Part shown: one piece after another, positions 37,021 to 46,726 of the stretch
Position numbering within the stretch: the first letter of the stretch is position 1
How the letters are laid out: every line of letters begins with the position of its first letter
NCBI RefSeq assembly: GCF_040436345.1
Contig: NC_133230.1
Coordinates: forward strand, 22,516,197-22,580,196
Direction of reading: 5' to 3'
Length of the DNA stretch: 64,000 nt
Origin: Pagrus major
Lineage: Eukaryota > Chordata > Actinopteri > Spariformes > Sparidae
Notes under the pieces: generated by a model
Database searches by the model: none
Told to the model about the DNA's origin: nothing
What the model saw: only the letters and a program-made list of their open reading frames with translations
Made by a program: the position numbers and the translations under genes

Positions 37021-37185
37021 TCACCACTCCAGCTTCATGTCAGCTTTGCTCCACACATATTTCCCTCCTCTCTTGAGAAACATCCTTTCATCAAAGCCAC
37101 TGAAGCGAATGGCCTCCTTCACACCGACATCAAGGATGGACATGGATGGGTCTTTCCTTCCCTCTCGGCAGTCCAGGAAACGCAT
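37021..37185 (-). CDS. rsad2: RSAD2 exon 6 (C-terminus)
   Basis: 165 nt including TGA at 37023-37021. Encodes [16 protein letters not shown], then the conserved C-terminal domain to KLEW. The acceptor is CCTTTTTCAG. Confidence 0.97.
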   Translation of the reverse strand: MRFLDCREGRKDPSMSILDVGVKEAIRFSGFDERMFLKRGGKYVWSKADMKLEW

Positions 37186-39917
37186 CTGAAAAAGGACGAA
37201 CGATTAAATCAGCTGCATACATCCAAATTACTTACAGGGCAAAATAAGTAAAAACATGCACATTTAAATGATCAGAATCAAACCAAACTGAAACCTTTGA
37301 ATTCCATTCAGTAAAATACACATTTGATGACTTATTTTAGGGAAGAAAATATGAAAAAGCATTATAGGTCTCCTTTTAAAACTGACTTTAAGCAAACATA
37401 ATAATGCAATCACACTTACAGTTACATTAAGGAATGACCCGTGTGCAGTGTGTATGCACCGATTTGAAGAGGATGTGTGTTTAGACCATAAACAATATCA
37501 GGTACTTACATATTCATCCAGGATCAGGTAGGAATTCCTCATCTGTGAAGACAACCAAGACCACAAACTTGAATTTTGACAACTGATTCACAACACTGTC
37601 ACACTATATTTAGATCTAACACTGCTGATGTCGCTCCACTCCCAATAGAAAGAGATATAGGATGAATCGATCTCTGCAATGCTACATTTCTGTTGGGACA
37701 GCAATGAATGTGGTTGACATGCATCCATCTGTAACTATTTATCCCAGCTAACATTGGGCAAGTGGTGGGGTACACCAGTCTCATGCCCAGATCGTCAAAT
37801 ACCAATCAAAATAAAATACCAAATCGGGTCTTTAGCATTGGACAGAAAGCCTTGGTATTTTACGATCTGGGAATAAGACAATCAACTATATTTCTCCAGA
37901 ATTACTTAATAATATGGAAAGATCGCTCCGGCCTACCTTCTCATTGGACTCTGGAACAAGGCAGGAGACGCTGCTGTGTTTGTCCAGAAACTCCTGAAAC
38001 TGTTCCTCGCTGATGACGAACCTCTCCGCCTCTCTCAAGGCTTCCTCTCCTGCATTTTCCCCATCAATCAACAGACACTGGAACACCTGAAGCACATTCA
38101 GAGGAGGTGAGTATTTGTGTCAAGGCGCTGGCATTGCAAACGTGCCGCACACTCCCTTTCCGTCGTTACCTTCCAGCGGACTGGGTCGAGCTGGGTGATG
38201 CTCTCTGTCATGTCCTCGTCCACGTTGAAGGTGTTGATGACCGAGTTGAGTTTGAATGCCACTTTGTACTGCTGGCACCAGTCGCGGATCTTGTAGAGGT
38301 TGTCGAGGTGGCTCTTCTTGCCCTGAGCTCTGCCAATCAGCTGGTTGGTTGCTTCATCAAAGCTGTCACAAGAGATGGCCAGGATGTCCAGATGGTCGCC
38401 TGATGGAGAGAGAGAGAGAGAGACAGAGAGTGTAACATTTACACTGGTGCCAAATGAGGACATTCTTCTTCTTCTCAGATCAAAAATTTGCTCCCAACAC
38501 GCGTGCGATCTGGTAAAAAAAGTGTAAACAAAACGAGAATGAATTTGTCCCACAAAGTTTGAACTAACTTGCAGCCTCACCGTATTTCTGGAACCACCTC
38601 TCTTTGATCATGCTTCCGTTGCTGACGATGCTGACGCTCGGGAGCTGCAGGTCCTGTTTGCAGAACTGAACCAACTTCCCCAGGAAGTCTCCTTTCTCGT
38701 GCAGAAACGGCTCTCCGCCAGAGAAATTGATCTTTTCCATGCCTGAAAAACACAGCAATGAATTTCACTGCATGTTGTTTTTTTTTTAACATTTGTGTTT
38801 ACTGTACTTAAGCACAAAATTGAGGCACTTGAATTTTACCTCAGCACTTCTATTTTTCATGCAGCTCTACTCCACTACATCTCAGATGCAATAGCTGTAC
38901 TATTTACTAGTTACTATTCAGATTATGATTTTCCATTCCCTTCCTGTTCACTGAAAAACCTCGAATTTAGAACTGAGAACTCTTTTTAAAAACAGAATAA
39001 ACTATTCCCCAAATGTATTGACTTTTATTTATTCAGGTAAACTAACTTGAGAACACTTCTTAAACTAAATAAACTATTTAAAAACACTATTGGATTAACT
39101 TAAAAAGTGCAGTCATAGTACTGAAAACAGGATGTTTTTCTGAGCATACATGGTTCTGCAGCAGTAAAATACAACATAGCAACATCATGTAGAAATGGCC
39201 ATTTTGTGCGATTTGGCGCCCCCTACAGTTTCTGAGTGCAACACCACTGTTGTAAATACAAATCCCAGGTCTGTAATAATTTGTCAGACATCATATAGGT
39301 GCCGTGTAACGCTGTGATACCGCCCTCCCAGTGACAGAGACACCATGCACCCTATTACAAGACACTACCATCAAAATAAATTACTGTTATTTTAAAGTAA
39401 AAAAGTGACATAATGTTGCTCTGATTATCCTAACATACTGTACTGTTACTTAATTTTAATGCAAGACTTTTACTTCAAAGTCCAACTTCACTGGAGTATT
39501 TTCTCAGTGTGGTATCAGTACTTTTAGCCAGTGGCGTACAGGATCTCAATACTTCTTCCACCACTGCAAAACACCACAACACACTCATCTGTGAGATTTA
39601 CCTGAGTCCTTCAGAAGTCTGAGCCCCCTCTTGGCTTCCTCCAGAGGCAGGACGAACGACGTTTTCGCAGTGTGGAAACAAAACCCACATTTGTAATTGC
39701 ACTTGCGCGTAAAGTGGTAGTTGACGCTCGTTGGAGTGTGGGCTTCGCTTTCATCCAGCTGGCTGTCCGCAGGTGAGACAGGTGAGGCTGTCCCCTTGCA
39801 GGCTCCTGCTGTCCACCAGCGAACTGTTGAAAAGACGCTCGTCAGAACGCAGCACAGGGTGCTGATGCAGAGCTGCAGCAGCAGCCCGGGAGAGGCGACG
39901 ACAGAGGAGATTTGCAT
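37021..39917 (-). CDS. rsad2: RSAD2 / viperin, radical SAM antiviral enzyme (6 exons, 351 aa)
   Basis: Viperin removes water from CTP by radical SAM chemistry to make ddhCTP, a chain terminator for viral RNA polymerases; it sits on the cytosolic face of the ER and lipid droplets. Exons in transcript order: 39917-39602, 38742-38581, 38399-38170, 38086-37937, 37542-37510 and 37195... the last coding exon is 37185-37021. Lengths 316, 162, 230, 150, 33 and 165 nt join in frame to 1056 nt with TGA. Residues 1-35 form an amphipathic or hydrophobic N-terminal segment. The [4Fe-4S] ligands are Cys73, Cys77 and Cys80 in CNYKCGFC; the SAM-binding GGEP is at 114-117; the C-terminus ends KLEW, the conserved aromatic end needed for Fe-S loading via CIAO1. 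Human viperin has 361 aa; the difference is mainly in the N-terminal linker. Interferon-type promoter elements lie upstream, and CMPK2 is divergent at about 1.1 kb. Confidence 0.98.
37510..37542 (-). CDS. rsad2: RSAD2 exon 5, 33-nt microexon
   Basis: Encodes only [11 protein letters not shown], between acceptor TCTTCACAG and donor GTAAGT. Matches [11 protein letters not shown] of the mammalian protein and is needed to keep the frame; it is too short for ordinary ORF finding. Confidence 0.95.
37937..38086 (-). CDS. rsad2: RSAD2 exon 4
   Basis: 150 nt, 50 codons, [17 protein letters not shown] to LVPESNEK. The acceptor is TGTGCTTCAG and the donor GTAGGC, phase 0 at both ends. Confidence 0.97.
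38170..38399 (-). CDS. rsad2: RSAD2 exon 3 (radical SAM barrel)
   Basis: 230 nt, from [13 protein letters not shown] to LDPVRWK. The acceptor is CTCCATCAG and the donor GTAACG, phase 0. A GA microsatellite (about 38405-38425) lies just upstream of the acceptor. Confidence 0.97.
38581..38742 (-). CDS. rsad2: RSAD2 exon 2 (GGEP, SAM-binding segment)
   Basis: 162 nt from the split Gly106 through [12 protein letters not shown] to WFQKY. The acceptor is TTTTTCAG and the donor GTGAGG, phase 1 at both ends. The motif SIVSNGS is conserved in the family. Confidence 0.97.
38790..39566 (+). mobile_element. hAT-like element filling most of RSAD2 intron 1, with nested element
   Basis: The right end reads ...TACTTCTTCCACCACTG, inverse of the CAGTGGTGGAA left end seen at 57.57 kb. 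Internal words ACTCCACTACAT and CCCTTCCTGTTCACTG match other copies. A family-2 element at 39172-39422 interrupts it. Confidence 0.6.
39172..39422 (-). mobile_element. TIR element, family 2, in RSAD2 intron 1
   Basis: Minus-strand copy beginning AGCAACATTATGTCAC at about 39420, with TAACAG and GATGGTAGTGTCTTGTAA near the left end, matching 767-1103. It ends near TACATGATGTTGCTATG. Confidence 0.6.
39602..39917 (-). CDS. rsad2: RSAD2 exon 1 (ER helix, Fe-S cluster motif)
   Basis: 316 nt coding from ATG at 39917-39915 (A at -3) to LLKDS plus one base; the donor is GTAAAT. It has the N-terminal helix, a variable Ser/Thr/Pro linker (about 38-62), then [17 protein letters not shown]. Confidence 0.97.
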
Positions 39918-39975
39918 CTTGGACCTGACACAATCACACCTGCTGTGTTTTGGACTGCGCGGCTGTGGGGCGCGT

Positions 39976-39985
39976 CTTTATATAG
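39976..39985 (-). promoter_or_regulatory. rsad2: RSAD2 TATA box
   Basis: Minus-strand CTATATAAAG lies about 60 bp upstream of the RSAD2 ATG. A start site about 30 bp downstream would give a 5' UTR of roughly 30 nt. Confidence 0.75.
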
Positions 39986-40046
39986 AGGGCTGCAGGGTGT
40001 GTTTTTTTACGTGCAGAGAGGGAATGTAGCCCAGCTGGTCAACTTT

Positions 40047-40077
40047 AGTTTCTGTTTACAAACATCAGAAACGAAAC
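40047..40077. promoter_or_regulatory. rsad2: Two IRF/ISRE-like sites in the RSAD2 proximal promoter
   Basis: Minus-strand GTAAACAGAAACT (40047-40059) matches the ISRE core AAANNGAAACT with one mismatch in the first half-site. Plus-strand GAAACGAAAC (40068-40077) has two GAAAC half-sites with one-base rather than two-base spacing. They lie 60-100 bp upstream of the TATA box, where fish viperin promoters usually carry interferon elements. Confidence 0.6.
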
Positions 40078-40298
40078 CCGGCTGGGTGATGAACAGATGC
40101 AGTCATGCGGCGCTGCATCACGTGATAACAAATAGACCTTCAGTCTTACACTGATGATGCAGCAAGAACAACTTTATGGATGTTAGTGATATGAAATGCA
40201 ATTAAATATAATACATATTACAATACAGCCTTTATTATAGGCCTATATATTACAAGCATGCATGCTTAGGTTAGTCCTAACAATGCTTTTAATGATTT

Positions 40299-40608
40299 TT
40301 AAAGGAGCATTCTGTAGTTTTGGGGAGGAAATGTTAATCAGAAGAGAAGATCTTCGTTAACTGAACAAACTCAATAAATAAACTCTCACGGCTGAGGGAG
40401 CTGAATAAACAAACTGACCTACAGTTTCACTTTGTTTACATGTGGCGGACCCTGCCACCTTTCTTGCTTCAAACAGTGAGAACAGCTTGTTTATTCAGTT
40501 GTGGAAGAAATAAATATTTCTGAGTTTGTGTTTTTACCTCATTAATATTGTAAATATTAAAATTCTGGGTTTGGATTTCTTCTCCAAAACTACACAGTGC
40601 CCCTTTAA
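40299..40608 (+). mobile_element. TIR element, family 3, between the RSAD2 and CMPK2 promoters
   Basis: 310 bp with inverted ends TTTAAAGGAGCATTCTGTAG and CTACACAGTGCCCCTTTAAA. The interior GGCGGACCCTGCCACCTTTC recurs at 52.5 kb. It lies between the RSAD2-side and CMPK2-side interferon-type elements. Confidence 0.8.
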
Positions 40609-40760
40609 ACCCTGCACAGAAGCAAATCAGTCGAATGCATGTTTGTAAAGGGATGTCTGCTGGTGCTGTTTTTGTTTTAAACAATATATTATAATGATTT
40701 AAAGGATTATTGCAGTTTTCAGCCCTATACACACACATTGTATTTTCTCTGCAAGCCCGT

Positions 40761-40784
40761 AGTTTCTTTCATTAGTTTCATTTC
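40761..40784 (-). promoter_or_regulatory. Tandem GAAA array, IRF-like
   Basis: On the minus strand this 24-bp stretch contains four GAAA half-sites, including GAAATGAAACT and GAAAGAAACT. That resembles IRF-binding PRD-type elements. It lies between the two divergent genes, nearer CMPK2. Assignment is by motif only. Confidence 0.45.
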
Positions 40785-40933
40785 ATCCATGTCCAGTCTA
40801 GCCAGTATGCAATTGATTGAGGTGAGCAGCACCTTCCATAATGATGTTAAAGAGACACCACCTAACTGTGACACATCCAGCAACTATCTGAGATGAGATA
40901 AGTATTTCTCAGAATCAGCAGTATAGACTCCTA

Positions 40934-40947
40934 AGTTTCGTTTTCGC
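40934..40947 (-). promoter_or_regulatory. cmpk2: Canonical ISRE upstream of CMPK2
   Basis: Minus-strand GCGAAAACGAAACT fits the ISRE consensus RNGAAANNGAAACT exactly. It ends about 112 bp before the CMPK2 ATG, and could serve both divergent genes. Confidence 0.75.
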
Positions 40948-40962
40948 CTCTTCACCGCAGTC

Positions 40963-40975
40963 ACTTTCGTTTTTC
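40963..40975 (-). promoter_or_regulatory. cmpk2: Second IRF-like site upstream of CMPK2
   Basis: Minus-strand GAAAAACGAAAGT is close to an ISRE, with three-base spacing between GAAA half-sites. It is 16 bp from the canonical site. No TATA box is seen before the CMPK2 start. Confidence 0.5.
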
Positions 40976-41059
40976 CTTCAGCGTCTAGCTTATGTAACAC
41001 AGCCCAGTAACTACCACACAACCAGACCGGAAACTGATCACAACAATCTCGTGTGACAG

Positions 41060-41632
41060 ATGGCGCGTCGCGCAATGTCTCTTCTCCCCCAGTGGTCCTC
41101 TCGTGTGTTTTCTCTGGAGCTGGATGGAGCCCCCTTCTACTTCTCACTTCAAGAAAAGCACCGAGGAGAAGAAGTGCCGCGGGTGTTCCGAGGAGTCCAG
41201 CCATGCGACAGGTGCTACTCTGTCCTCGTCTGCAGCAGCGACAGAGTCAGACGAGCCAAGTTTTACTGGGAGCTGAGAGACAAACTGCTGAGAGACCTGC
41301 CTCCAGACTGCGATGTGTCCCCCATGTCCTCTTTTCTGCCAAATGTCAAGGGCTCTCTGATCAGCGGCTTCTTTCTAAAAGAGTCCTCTCACAGCTCAGA
41401 ACGAGTTTTGCGAGATTTAATCCGGAACGATCCAGTGCTCGTGTGTTCATACCTGAGAGGTGGCGACGGCCAGCTGTGGACTCAACATCTGTGGTCTCAT
41501 CCAGACAGCCAAACGTCAGAGCAGTACTGTGTGGTGCCGTCAGAAGCGCCTGAATATCACCCAGCTACCCTCAACATCATCAACTCTGATGTGTTCTACA
41601 GCTTCGAGGAGGCCTGTGAAGTTATGAGAAAG
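41060..41632 (+). CDS. cmpk2: CMPK2 exon 1 (N-terminal domain)
   Basis: 573 nt, 191 codons ending EEACEVMRK. The only frame-compatible donor is AAG|GTTCTT, poor at +3 to +5. If the intron is not removed, translation reads nine more residues and stops at 41657-41659, inside the tandem repeat, leaving 199 aa with no kinase domain. Confidence 0.9.
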
Positions 41633-44600
41633 GTTCTTATAGTCGCTGATGGAATGTAACTAAGTACATTTACTCAAGTAGCCTACAGTACTAAAGTTAC
41701 CATTTCTTGAGTATTTGTACTTTCTGTTACTTCATACTTCCACTCCTCCACATTTTTACTCACTATCTTTCAGTGATGTAATGTAACTGAGTACATTTAC
41801 TCAAGTACAGTTTTCTTGAGTATTTGTACTTTCTGTTCCTTCATACTTCCCCTCCTCCACATTTCTACTCACTAACTTTCAGTGATGTAATGTAACTGGG
41901 TACATTTACTCAAGTACAGTACTTAAGTACAATATTCTTGACTATTTCTACTTTCTGTTACTTTTATGCTTCCACTCCTCCACATTTTTACTCACTATCT
42001 TTCAGTGATGGAGTGTAACTGAGTACATTTACTCAAGTACAGTACTACAATTTTCTTGAGTATTTCTACTTTCTGTTACTTTATACTTTATACTCCTTTA
42101 CATTTTGGAGGCAAATGTTGCACATTTTACTCCACTACATTTATTTGACAACTTTAGTTACTAGTTACTTTGTAGATTATATGCTGTATCAGAGCCAAAT
42201 GAGCACATTTTTATATTAATTTATTTGATTGCCAATTGGATAAAAAAAAAACATTGATTCTAATAATCAGAAAAAAATGAATATCAATAGTATGCAGTAT
42301 ATGTATATCATATATTATGATTTACTTGTACTTTTAATACTCAAGTACATTTATTGTCAGAAAATTGCAGTTATACTTGAGTACATTTAATATCAGATAC
42401 TTTAAGACTTTTACTCAAGTACTATTCACATGGGTGACTTTGACTTTTACCAAAGTAATATTTTTAACACAATATCTTTACTTTTACTTAAAGTTGGACG
42501 GTTGGGGTACTGCTTATAGTCTCAAGGTATACATTTTACAATTACATAGAGTGTGAAAATATTGGCTAAATGGCACCCTCATGTGGTCGAGGAAGGTATT
42601 GCAGTGTGCACCAAGTGATCCAAAGTGGCACTTGATTATTCCATTTATCTATCAGTGCAGCCAGGTGGCCTGCAGTATGCTCACGTGCACCGCAGTCTAT
42701 GACTCCCTCCTGCCTCCTCTAACAGCAGCAAACTGATTGTGTTTCTGTTCTGCAGTGTGGTGACATCATCCCAGAGGCAACGTCTGTTATGGAGCTGCTG
42801 CCCAGCGGAGCGGAGGCCAGAAGCAAACCAGACTTCCCTGTTATTGTCATAGAGGGCCTGGATGCCACAGGTTAATGCCATTACCTCATAAATAAATATG
42901 GGAATCGGCCTGATGTATAGATGTCTCGTTAAAGTGATGGCTGGTTGTTCTCTGCTAAAGCCATTATCTGCCAGCGGGCTTCGCCTAATGGAATATCAAG
43001 TATCATGACCTCAGAAAAGTTACATCACTGTGAGAATGGTTTATTGAAGAGCTCGCTCATCTAATACTCTTTGCAAACCTCATGAAAGCTCAAGCGTGTA
43101 GGTAGGATGGGAAGTCAGTCAACTTTTCAAGAGTCCCTTATTCACTTCACTATTCACAATTCACACACAAAATAGGATGAATTCAACCTTTTATACCCAG
43201 CCTTGGTGTTTCTGCTTTGTTTATCTTCCCCTCACAGGTAAGACCACTCTGACTGAGTCTCTGAGGGATTCTCTAGGGGCCACTCTTCTGCGGTCCCCTC
43301 CCCAGTGCCTGTCCCCCTTGAGGGCCCGCTTTGATCGAGAGCCGCCCCTCATCCGCAGGGCCTTCTACGCTCTGGGGAACTACATCACAGCGGAGCAAGT
43401 CGGCCAGCAGGGCATGAAGACACCTGTCATCGTTGACAGGTAAAGACAGCTGAGATGTCGCAGGTGTTGTGAAGTATGTGACCTGTTTTGTGATAGAAGG
43501 GGACAACAGATGGACTCCACAGGGATCTCGACCTACAACTCAGTGTTTAGCATCTCCTATTCCTGCGAGGATAGTTCATCCGTCCGTCCATCTATTCATC
43601 AATCACCTTTCAATCCACCCTCTATTATCCCATCCCCAGATTCTGGCACAGCACAGCAGCTTACGCCATCGCCACAGCAGTGAGCGGTCCGGTGTGCAAC
43701 CTTCCAGCAGAGGGCTCAGAGGTTTACCGTTGGCCCGGTGACCTGCTCCAGCCCAGCCTGGTGGTCTTACTCACCCTGGACCCTGAGGAGAGGAGGAGGA
43801 GGCTGAGGGACAGAGGTCAAGGAAAGACTGAGGAGGAGCAAGAGCTGGACCACAACCAGCTTTTCAGACTCAAGTGAGGTCTTTGGAGTACATGTATATA
43901 ATATGTGTAGGGTACATACGAGTTTGAGTTTATAATAAGTTAATAATCGGGCATTTTAAATATTTATGTTGATTTTTTAGTCTCTAAAATGTCTGAAAAT
44001 TGTGAAAAACGCTTATCACAATATCCCAGAAACACAAGCTAATGTCTTCATGTTGCGGTCCGAACAGTCCGACACCTAGAAATATAAAATGAACCTTCAT
44101 AACAAACGGAAAATCAACAGATACTCAGATTTGAGATTAGGAACACCCTTTAGCTTGATGTGTTAGGCAATTAAATATCAAAATAGTTGGCATTGGATTT
44201 TCATGCAAACGGACTGATCTATTAATCGACTTCACATTTCTCATTACTCTGCCTGCAGTGAAAAGAACTGGCAGTGACTGAGTTAGTTTTCTAATGCAAA
44301 TAAACTAATATTTCTTTAAATCGTAACAACCACTTTACATTACCCACAATGCAACTTAACCACTGAGTGACATCACTGTAGGCGGTTTATCAGGTTATAT
44401 GCAGCTTCCTCTGGAGCCACAAAAGGCTTTTTTCATTCATTCAGTAGCACTCCCCAAGACCTTTAATGTGTTAAATAGGTGGAGTTACCCTTTAAGGGCA
44501 GTTTTTGCTAACAAAGCCTGGAAATCCATTTTATTCATTTTTTTAATTTATTTATTTATTTAGTACATTTTAATATATCATCCACATTTTAAATACAGTG

Positions 44601-45676
44601 ACTGAATATTCTTAAGCATTAAACATGCATTGCTCTTTGAAAGGCTGTATTTACATTGTTATGATTTTATATTATCATTATATCAGTGGCTGAAAATGGT
44701 CTTAAAATGACAATAATAACATATGCCATATTGTCCAACAGATGTAGTTATGGTGACGGGCTGTATTGTGTGCACAATTCCGTTGATCTGACTGAGTTAC
44801 AACATGACAGCATGGTACCCAGAGTGGGTAATGACAGAAAAAAGGAGAGAGAAAAAAAAACAACAAAAACACAATAGACACACTTAGCTATGTGACATGC
44901 GCGCACAAATGTTCCACAGTCTGTGATGAAGAAAAGTTCTGTCCGAGTGTGAAAACATGAAAGCGCAGATGGACGACAAACTGTACCCCTGCACGTTTCA
45001 CTGAGTCAGGTCAGCTCAGTCTTAGTCTGATCCATCAAACACTTAACAATCAATTACTGTCCCGCGGGGGAAGCAGCTGATGAGAAAGAACAGGTGATTA
45101 GTTGCTGAGCTGTTGTGCTCCATTAAGCTGGTCAAAACTCGCAGGAACTGCCGGCCCAGTTAGTCGCTCCGCAGACAGGTCGATGGCTACTTTAATTCAT
45201 CCTCTATCCTGACATAATGGCCTTTCCACACGGGACAGCCAGATGTTGGACCAGCAGAATTAGAAAGCGGAGGGAGCTGAATGTCTGCCGCAGAGAGAGT
45301 GAGAGATTCTGCAGACTTGGTCAATCACTTTCACGAGGACTATGCTTCATTTGTCTCAGGAAACGGTTGCGCTCGGAGCCATCTGTGTTGCTTCTCGTGC
45401 TCAGTTTCTCAGATGTTGCGCATTTATCACTCTCAAAACTGTGAACAGTCAAAATACTCAAAGTGGTCCTGAAAACAGATTATTCAGTGTAGTGTAAAGT
45501 GTCGTTTGCTGTGTTTACATGCTTATTTCCTTCACTTGTTCGTGTGTCTCTGCAGAGTGGAGGAGGCTTACCGGAGGATCAGCGGCCCAGCTTGTGTCAC
45601 CGTGGATGCTAGTCCTTCTGCAGACCAAGTGCTCCAACAAGTGCAGCTTTTAATTAGGGGCAAATGCCACTTGTAA
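41060..45676 (+). CDS. cmpk2: CMPK2, UMP/CMP kinase 2 (5 exons, 414 aa)
   Basis: Phosphorylates dCMP, dUMP, CMP and UMP with ATP; mammalian CMPK2 is mitochondrial and interferon-induced and feeds nucleotides to viperin. Exons: 41060-41632, 42756-42870, 43238-43439, 43640-43873 and 45556-45676. They total 1245 nt with TAA, and all phases agree. The N-terminal domain (1-191) has the usual low conservation. The C-terminal kinase has a P-loop GLDATGKT at 225-232, the DRFWHS motif at 296-301, and an Arg-rich lid RRRRLRDRGQ at about 348-357. An in-frame TGA two codons before the ATG fixes the start; MARRAMSLL could begin a short mitochondrial signal. Human CMPK2 has 449 aa, the difference lying in the N-terminal domain. 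Exon 1 and exon 2 donors are weak (GTTCTT, GTTAAT). DTYMK is excluded by the extra N-terminal domain and locus. Confidence 0.96.
41648..42500 (+). repeat. Tandem array from a hAT-like element in CMPK2 intron 1
   Basis: Units start GATGTAATGTAACTGAGTAC at about 41648, 41775, 41884 and 42007 (periods about 127, 109 and 123 bp) and each contains ATTTACTCAAGT. After the fourth unit the rest of a single element continues to about 42500. The array starts 15 bp after the exon 1 donor. Confidence 0.8.
42756..42870 (+). CDS. cmpk2: CMPK2 exon 2 (P-loop)
   Basis: 115 nt, CGDIIPEATSVMELL to VIVIEGLDAT plus one base. The acceptor is TTCTGCAG and the donor GTTAAT. The P-loop glycine is split across the intron. 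Confidence 0.93.
43238..43439 (+). CDS. cmpk2: CMPK2 exon 3
   Basis: 202 nt. Completes GKTTLTESL and runs through RRAFYALGNYI to TPVIVD plus two bases. The acceptor is CCTCACAG and the donor GTAAAG. Confidence 0.95.
43640..43873 (+). CDS. cmpk2: CMPK2 exon 4 (lid region)
   Basis: 234 nt. Begins in the split Arg297, then FWHSTAAYAIATAVSG to HNQLFRL, including the VVLLTLDPEERRRRL strand and lid. The acceptor is CATCCCCAG and the donor GTGAGG. Confidence 0.95.
43874..45555 (+). other. cmpk2: CMPK2 intron 4
   Basis: 1.7-kb intron. It contains a partial family-4 TIR element (about 44275-44496) and otherwise AT-rich unique sequence. No extra exon is seen. Confidence 0.8.
44275..44496. repeat. TIR element, family 4, partial
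   Basis: Matches the right half of the copy at 6170-6577 and ends GGTGGAGTTACCCTTTAA. The left end was not found. Confidence 0.6.
45556..45676 (+). CDS. cmpk2: CMPK2 exon 5 (C-terminus)
   Basis: 121 nt, VEEAYRRISGPACVTVDASP to GKCHL, then TAA. The acceptor is CTCTGCAG. The VDASPS motif matches the mammalian C-terminus. Confidence 0.95.
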
Positions 45677-46446
45677 GCAGTTCTCCATCTCCCCTGCTGT
45701 CAGCAAAGCATCAAGTGGACGCAGTACCTTCTTGCGCCACTGGGTGCCAGTAAGGTGTTGTGAATGTAGGAGGAATGGTGATGGCCAGATTGGAGTGTGG
45801 AGAGGAGATTCTATTCAGAATGAGTAAAGGTTGAATGGCCAGGGGCCAGAACTGCATGCTACAATCAGAAATACATATTCATGTAGACACACACAGATTC
45901 TGACACACACACACACACAAGTACTGTCAGGAAGAAGTGTGCATTTAACTGCTGTTATGACCCCTCAGAAATCAGACGCAGTGTAGCCCTTCAGACACAG
46001 TGTAGCTGCACTTATTGACTTGTATTTGGACCGACACTGAGGAAATGGATAGAAACATTTGTATAAGCACCACGCAGCTGGATTTCCTTTAAGCACACAA
46101 ACATCCAGGTCTCAAAATATACAACAGAGAATGAAGACATTGAGAGCAAAGATAGGATCTAACTGTCATTCAGATAAAAGACTGTCATTCAAAAAAAAAA
46201 TTCAAATTAAAAGACAGTGACAATAAATGTTTGTGTGACAGATTATGTCGTACACAAGCCTGACAAAGATGTTTGTAATACAAGCTGTATGAATGTACCA
46301 GCATGTTTGTGTTATAGCTTGCTTATGTAAGTGCATATGAACTCTCTGTGAACACATTGTTTTGCTGTACAGCAGATGGCAGATCCCTTTAGTTCTGTTC
46401 TTCTAAAACTTTTTTCTGTCATGCCTCCCTTCAGTAGCTGAATAAA
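45677..46446 (+). terminator. cmpk2: CMPK2 3' UTR with polyadenylation signals
   Basis: AATAAA occurs at 46222-46227 and at 46441-46446 in AT-rich sequence after the stop codon. Either could end the transcript. A TIR element starts about 45 bp after the second. Confidence 0.55.
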
Positions 46447-46490
46447 GTTCATGCCCCCCACCCTCCATCTTTTGTTTTTTTAATCACTCG

Positions 46491-46726
46491 TTAAAGCTAC
46501 TACTAGGAGTTTTTAACTGGTTTTGCACTCGGTAGGCTAGGGGAATAAATTATAATCCGAAGAGACATAAATAAACTTACTTTCTTCATTTTCATGACTT
46601 AATAAACAAACTGATCTTAAAGGACAACACAATTTCATACTCTTTTACTTGTTACCACATTAATATTGTAAATATAACAATTCTGAGTTTGAATTACTTC
46701 TCCAAAACTACATAGTGCCCCTTTAA
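46491..46726 (+). mobile_element. TIR element, family 3
   Basis: Starts TTAAAGCTACTACTAGGAG and ends AACTACATAGTGCCCCTTTAA. The interior is reduced compared with 40299-40608. Lies just beyond the second CMPK2 polyadenylation signal. Confidence 0.6.

Noticed and set aside
38107..38403. 98-residue plus-strand frame
   Set aside because: Antisense of RSAD2 exon 3.
41053..41553. 166-residue plus-strand frame overlapping CMPK2 exon 1
   Set aside because: Alternate frame of the CMPK2 exon; the 41060 frame gives the recognised family and joins the other exons.
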